Shown here: one piece after another, positions 59,561 to 64,000 of the stretch
How positions within the stretch are numbered: the stretch's first letter is position 1
How the letters are laid out: every line of letters starts with the position of its first letter
Source of the DNA: Stygiobacter sp. RIFOXYC2_FULL_38_25
Lineage (GTDB): Bacteria; Bacteroidota; Ignavibacteria; Ignavibacteriales; Melioribacteraceae
NCBI GenBank assembly: GCA_001803165.1
Contig: MHAZ01000002.1
Coordinates: 40,252 to 104,251 of the forward strand
Direction of reading: 5' to 3'
DNA: 64,000 bases
The notes under the pieces: generated by a model
Told to the model about the DNA's origin: nothing
Databases searched by the model: none
What the model saw: only the letters and a program-made list of their open reading frames with translations
Translations under genes and position numbers: made by a program

Positions 59561-62440
59561 ATGAAGCGGGCGGCAGTTGTTTTTTCTTTGTTAATTATGG
59601 CAAGCTATGTTTTGCCGCAGACGCAAAATTCCGTCATCCGGTACGGCAACTCTTATTACCTCTCAAACACAATCATAGTTAAATTAAAAGAGCAAACTTC
59701 TTTAGTTGATGTAAACGAAAGACTACGAGAACAATTTAATTACGGACTAAGACAATCAGTTGTAACTCAAGTAAAAAATGCATTTGCAAATTCCGCAAAG
59801 CTGTTAAAGGGAGCCGGACAGTTAAACAGAATTTTTTCTTTAACAATAAATCCTTCCGATGGTTTACACGCTGTAGTTAAAAAGATATCATCGCTGCCGG
59901 AAGTTGAATGGGCTGAACCAAAATATGTCCGCAAGGTTTGCTTCGATACAAACGACGAATATTATCTTTCCGGGAAACAGTCTTATCTTGATGTCATCAA
60001 AGCCAAAGAAGCATGGGGCGTAGCTAAAGGAAGCAAAGAAATATTAATTGGCATCATAGATACCGGCGTTGATATTGATCATCCGGATTTAGCCGCAAAT
60101 ATTTATTTCAACAAAAAGGAAATAGCCGGCAACAACATTGATGAAGATGATGGAGGGGAATATATTGATGATGTTAACGGCTGGGATTTTGGCGGCATCA
60201 GCAGTAAGCCGGATAACAATCCGCGAGAAGATTACACTCAACTGAACGGCTATCATGGAACTCATGTGGCGGGAATAGCTTCCGCAGTAACAGACAATGC
60301 TTTTGGAATATCATCGCTGGGTTTTAATTGTACAATTCTTCCCGTAAAAGTTTCTCAGAGTAATCACCGCGACGAAAATGACAAGCCCTTTATTCTTTTT
60401 GGTTTCGAAGGAATAAAATACGCCGTTGATAAAGGAGCCAAAATAATTAGTTGCAGCTGGGGTGGATATGAATACTCAAAATTTGAACAAGCAATAATTG
60501 ATTACGCAGTTTCAAAAGGAGTTTTGGTAGTTGCTGCCGCCGGCAATGAAAACTCCGGGCAGCCGTTTTATCCGGCAAGTTATAATGGAGTAATTTCCGT
60601 TGGGTGGGCAAATAATGATGATACCAGAAGTGAGGCGAGTAACTATGGCGAGTTCGTTGATGTTATGGCGCCCGGAACATCAATTTTATCAACATGGCCA
60701 ACAATAGCCGGTATGGCTCCACCGTTTAAAACTTCCGGAGGTTCATCCATGTCTGCACCTTTAGTTGCAGGTTTAGCGGGTCTTGTGTTTTCCAAATTCC
60801 CAAATTTAACCGCACAGCAAGCGGCAGAAAGAATACGTGTTACATGTGATAAAATTGATCAGAAGAATTTACCACAGTATGAAAATTTATTGGGCAGAGG
60901 GCGCATCAACGCTTATAGAGCCGTTGCTGAACATGATATTTATTCTACAAGAGCAACGAATGCTGTTTTTAATGCAGCCAACAGTAATGCTTTGCAAGCT
61001 GAAGACACTACAACGGTAGAAATAGAATTCACAAATTATTTTAAACCCGTAAACAATTTAAGCGTTTCAATTTCTTGCAAAGAGACTTTTGTAAAATTCA
61101 TAAATAACAAACTTGAAACCGGCTACATTGGCGAACAAGGCAAAATTATAAATCGCAGCATTCGTTTTGTCTTAACAAAAGACGCACCTCCGGATACCAC
61201 TATATTTTTGTTAATAGAATATGAATCGCCCGGGTATTCCGATTTTCAGTGGATTGCTGTTAATCTTAATCCTTCCTTCGCTACACATAACAATGGTAAA
61301 ATAGTTGCTACGGTTACAAATAATGGCGGATTAGGTTTTAGTGATTTCAGACAGAATGCTAAGGGAAGCGGTTTCAAATTCTTTGCCGGAAGTAATCTTC
61401 TTTATGAAGGCGCGTTAATGTTTGGAACCTCTGCAGACAAATTGATTGATGGAGCGAGACTCAATAAAGATCAGAGCAAAGATTTCAAAACTATAAAACC
61501 GGTTTCGCTTAAAACCGGCAATTCTATAAACGAGGGACATTCATTATTTAACGATGATAATGCAGGAAGTTCTAAGCTTGGAATTCAAGCGAACTTTGAT
61601 TCGTACACCTTTAATATAGCGCCGGATAACTCTTACATAATTCTCAAGGTTATTTTAGAGAACACCTCTCAACAAGAAATCAAAAATTTATTTCTCGGCT
61701 ATTACTTGGATTGGAATTTGGGGAATAATTATTTCAGCGATTCTACATCATACGATGCTGCCGGCAATTTTGCTTACGCAGTAAACAAAGAGAACATTAT
61801 TGTTGGTGCCGCACTTTTATCGCAGCAAAAGACCGGTTATGCCGGAATTAACAGCAATTGGCGGGTTGGAGAAATAATTCTTGAAGATGGCTTTCAAGAT
61901 GAAGAAAAATGGTATTCAATTTCAAACGGAATAACAAAGGATAAAGTTTACGGAGATGTTTCGTTTGTTATAAGCGGAGGACCGGTTAATCTGCTTCCCG
62001 GCGAAAAAGAAACCTTTGCTTATGCAATTGCACCGGCAGCAACTAAAGAAGAACTCCGGCAGATATTAAAACAAAGCCGGGCAAAATATCTTTCCATGGT
62101 TGATGGAATAAACGAAAAGGAATTTCAAATTCCATCTGAATTTAGCTTATCGCAAAACTACCCTAATCCTTTTAATCCATCAACGACTATAAATTATCAA
62201 CTCTCAACTCCCGGTTTTGTTATGCTAAAAGTTTATGATGTACTTGGAAGAGAAGTAGCAACACTTGTGAATGAATACCGGCAAGCCGGAAATTATAAAA
62301 TTACATTTAACGCGCGTCATCTCGAGCGCAGCCGAGAGATACCGAGCGGAGTATATTTTTACACACTAAAAGCCGGAGATCCTTCACTTCGCTCAGGACA
62401 TGGTTTTATCCAATCCAAGAAAATGATTCTGCTGAAATAG
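59561..62440 (+). CDS. T9SS-exported subtilisin-like serine protease (S8)
   Basis: 959 residues: signal peptide, an inhibitor-type propeptide region, and an S8 domain with Asp167 (IDTGVDIDHPD), His232 (HGTHVAG) and Ser396 (GGSSMSAPLVAG). A long beta-rich middle part follows, then a type A sorting domain (NYPNPFNPSTTINYQL ... GVYFYTLKAG). The tail contains a small insertion (NARHLERSREI, DPSLRSGHGF) that interrupts the usual pattern. Secreted protease, probably for nutrient acquisition. Confidence 0.92.
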   Translation: MKRAAVVFSLLIMASYVLPQTQNSVIRYGNSYYLSNTIIVKLKEQTSLVDVNERLREQFNYGLRQSVVTQVKNAFANSAKLLKGAGQLNRIFSLTINPSDGLHAVVKKISSLPEVEWAEPKYVRKVCFDTNDEYYLSGKQSYLDVIKAKEAWGVAKGSKEILIGIIDTGVDIDHPDLAANIYFNKKEIAGNNIDEDDGGEYIDDVNGWDFGGISSKPDNNPREDYTQLNGYHGTHVAGIASAVTDNAFGISSLGFNCTILPVKVSQSNHRDENDKPFILFGFEGIKYAVDKGAKIISCSWGGYEYSKFEQAIIDYAVSKGVLVVAAAGNENSGQPFYPASYNGVISVGWANNDDTRSEASNYGEFVDVMAPGTSILSTWPTIAGMAPPFKTSGGSSMSAPLVAGLAGLVFSKFPNLTAQQAAERIRVTCDKIDQKNLPQYENLLGRGRINAYRAVAEHDIYSTRATNAVFNAANSNALQAEDTTTVEIEFTNYFKPVNNLSVSISCKETFVKFINNKLETGYIGEQGKIINRSIRFVLTKDAPPDTTIFLLIEYESPGYSDFQWIAVNLNPSFATHNNGKIVATVTNNGGLGFSDFRQNAKGSGFKFFAGSNLLYEGALMFGTSADKLIDGARLNKDQSKDFKTIKPVSLKTGNSINEGHSLFNDDNAGSSKLGIQANFDSYTFNIAPDNSYIILKVILENTSQQEIKNLFLGYYLDWNLGNNYFSDSTSYDAAGNFAYAVNKENIIVGAALLSQQKTGYAGINSNWRVGEIILEDGFQDEEKWYSISNGITKDKVYGDVSFVISGGPVNLLPGEKETFAYAIAPAATKEELRQILKQSRAKYLSMVDGINEKEFQIPSEFSLSQNYPNPFNPSTTINYQLSTPGFVMLKVYDVLGREVATLVNEYRQAGNYKITFNARHLERSREIPSGVYFYTLKAGDPSLRSGHGFIQSKKMILLK

Positions 62441-62452
62441 GAATTGGCAAAA

Positions 62453-64000
62453 ATGACTAAACGGAAAATCGCAATAGCGTATTTTGTAATTATATCAAAC
62501 CTAATTGCTCAATGGGTGTGGCAGTCCCCCATGCCACAAGGAAATAATCTTAACGATGTTAAAATTATAAATGCTACCACAGCAATTGCCGTAGGCAATC
62601 TCGGTACAGTAATAAAATCAACAGATGCCGGGGAAACCTGGAACCATATTTATTTAGGAACAGAAATGAGTTTCAGTTCTATTCACTTTGCTGATGAGAA
62701 TACCGGTTACATATTGGGTTTTGATGGAACGATATTTAAAACAACAGATAGAAGTGAAACATGGGCAGTATTATCCACCGGAATAAAAACAACATACTAT
62801 TCAATTTGTTTTGTAAGCAAAGATATAGGCTATGTCTGCGGCTTTTACGGATACATAATGAAAACTACCGACGGCGGTGAAACTTGGGAAAAGAAAAATA
62901 GCAAGACAATAAACACGTTGAACAAAATATATTTTGTTAATGTAAATCTCGGTTTTGCCGTGGGTAAAGAGGGAACCGTAACAAAAACAACAGACGGCGG
63001 AAACACATGGAAGGGAATTACCATCGACTTAACTGCAGAATTAAAATCAATTTTCTTTATTGATGAAGCCAATGGATGGACGGTAAGTGGTTCCGGCAAA
63101 ATTTTTAACACAACCGATGGCGGAACAACATGGAGCGAGCAATATTCAAATTCTACAACAAAGTTTTCTTGTGTCTGGTTTGCAGATAAGAATAGCGGTA
63201 TAGCATTTGGAAGTGGTGCTTTTGTTACGAGCGATAGTGGGAAAACATGGAGTCAAGAAAACTCTATCAACAGCGTCAGAGAAGTAGAATTTAGCAACGG
63301 TAAACTTGGATTTGCGGTCGGAGAACGAGGTCTAATAGCAAAAACAGAAAACAAAGGAACAACTTGGAAAACACTTTCTGGCGATAACATGAATGATTTC
63401 AAAAGTGTTTTCTTTATAAACAAAAATATTGGCTGGGTCGGAAGTTCTTGGCCGAGAAAGATTTATCAAACAAAAAGCGGAGGTGTTTCCTGGGAACAAA
63501 TGCTAAATGAATCATGCACGAAAATATATTTTAAAGACGAAAATAACGGATTTGCTTTCGGCAATAATGTATTTAAAACTTCGAATGGCGGCATGAAGTG
63601 GGACACAGTTTTAACTATTAATTCGTATATCAGGTCGGCGGCTGTTGTTGAAGAAAACATTTGGTTGGTGTATGGAAATGCAGGAGTTTATAAATCTACA
63701 GATAATGGAAATAATTGGGTCTGGATTCCAGTTGAAGGTATTGAACAGCTATTTTCAATATTTTTTATTAGCAAGGAAAGAGGATGGGCTGTTACTTTAC
63801 AAGGAACTTTGTTTAAATCAGTTGATGGAGGAAATACATGGGAAAAGCAAAACTTAGTTAAACGTTTTGGCCGTCAGGCTGTTTGTTTTACTGACGAGAA
63901 CAACGGTTGGATATGTGGAGACGGTGGTTATTTTTTTCATACTGCAAATGGAGGAGAAACATGGGAAGAACGAAAGACAGAAGCAATAGCTATATTATAC
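62453..64000 (+). CDS. YCF48/BNR-type repeat protein (3' end beyond window)
   Basis: Open for 516 codons from ATG 62453 to the window edge without a stop. It has a signal-like N-terminus (KRKIAIAYFVIISNLIAQ) and about ten repeats of the YCF48/photosystem-assembly-like type, each ending in TxDGGxTW (KSTDAGETW, KTTDGGETW, KTTDGGNTW, NTTDGGTTW, TSDSGKTW). Such beta-propellers are common extracellular T9SS cargo, and a sorting domain is expected beyond 64000. It begins 12 bp after the subtilase. Confidence 0.85.
   Translation, partial: MTKRKIAIAYFVIISNLIAQWVWQSPMPQGNNLNDVKIINATTAIAVGNLGTVIKSTDAGETWNHIYLGTEMSFSSIHFADENTGYILGFDGTIFKTTDRSETWAVLSTGIKTTYYSICFVSKDIGYVCGFYGYIMKTTDGGETWEKKNSKTINTLNKIYFVNVNLGFAVGKEGTVTKTTDGGNTWKGITIDLTAELKSIFFIDEANGWTVSGSGKIFNTTDGGTTWSEQYSNSTTKFSCVWFADKNSGIAFGSGAFVTSDSGKTWSQENSINSVREVEFSNGKLGFAVGERGLIAKTENKGTTWKTLSGDNMNDFKSVFFINKNIGWVGSSWPRKIYQTKSGGVSWEQMLNESCTKIYFKDENNGFAFGNNVFKTSNGGMKWDTVLTINSYIRSAAVVEENIWLVYGNAGVYKSTDNGNNWVWIPVEGIEQLFSIFFISKERGWAVTLQGTLFKSVDGGNTWEKQNLVKRFGRQAVCFTDENNGWICGDGGYFFHTANGGETWEERKTEAIAILY

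Overview
The window is AT-rich bacterial chromosome, most likely from the Ignavibacteria / Chlorobi side of the Bacteroidota group. Two secreted proteins (a C39-like protein ending at 50125 and a subtilase ending at 62440) carry C-terminal type IX secretion sorting signals with the NYPNPFNP signature. The rest of the gene content (DUF3943, DUF6600, DUF6448, lmo0937-type, MCE transporter, OmpA/TSP3 proteins) fits the same lineage. Assignment rests on gene content only; no rRNA or complete tRNA is visible.

Layout. (1) 1-6606: the end of a histidine kinase, then a minus-strand respiratory/nitrosative block: a Crp/Fnr-type regulator, a DUF6448 protein behind a Crp/Fnr-like box, an ABM-fold protein, and a heme-copper oxidase-superfamily complex whose catalytic subunit has Asp in place of one active-site metal His and whose subunit II lacks CuA ligands (candidate non-canonical NO reductase). 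A glutamine amidotransferase and a DGC protein follow. (2) 6866-7104: a 3' tRNA-Lys-like fragment between direct repeats. (3) 7.5-43 kb: a long, almost entirely plus-strand envelope and stress block: NarL-type regulators, a PAS histidine kinase, OmpA proteins, small lipoproteins, HPF, YtxH, lmo0937-type, CsbD-like, Dps, a KaiC-like ATPase, three PAP2 phosphatases, an MlaEFD-type transporter, an ice-binding-like lipoprotein and a radical SAM enzyme. (4) 43-48.5 kb: a GT4-alpha/alpha fusion with a GH130 enzyme, and a membrane glycosyltransferase. (5) 48.55 kb: a decayed second copy of the tRNA-like repeat. (6) 50.1-51.3 kb: a Fic/XRE 'mobile mystery' pair with three evenly spaced operators. (7) 51.3-57.4 kb: six minus-strand genes of unrelated function separated by related palindromic spacers, best read as an integron-type gene cassette array without a visible integrase. 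(8) 57.8-64 kb: a corrinoid protein, a YdjC deacetylase, a T9SS subtilase and a YCF48-like repeat protein running off the window.

The main discovery is a 36-bp non-palindromic motif found 14 times, only between 8.2 and 40.4 kb, and almost always just upstream of a stress or envelope gene. Exactly 18 bp downstream of every copy lies a -10-like hexamer with A at position 2 and T at position 6 in 14 of 14. The 3' end of the motif (TTGTA/TTGAA) then sits as a -35 box at a 17-bp spacing. The motif therefore looks like an activator site fused to a housekeeping-type promoter and defines a regulon. One copy has no gene behind it and is followed about 95 bp beyond its -10 box by an intrinsic terminator, a candidate small RNA. 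The two paralogous NarL regulators, each next to a paralogous small outer-membrane protein, sit near the two ends of this block and are candidate regulators, although this is inference.
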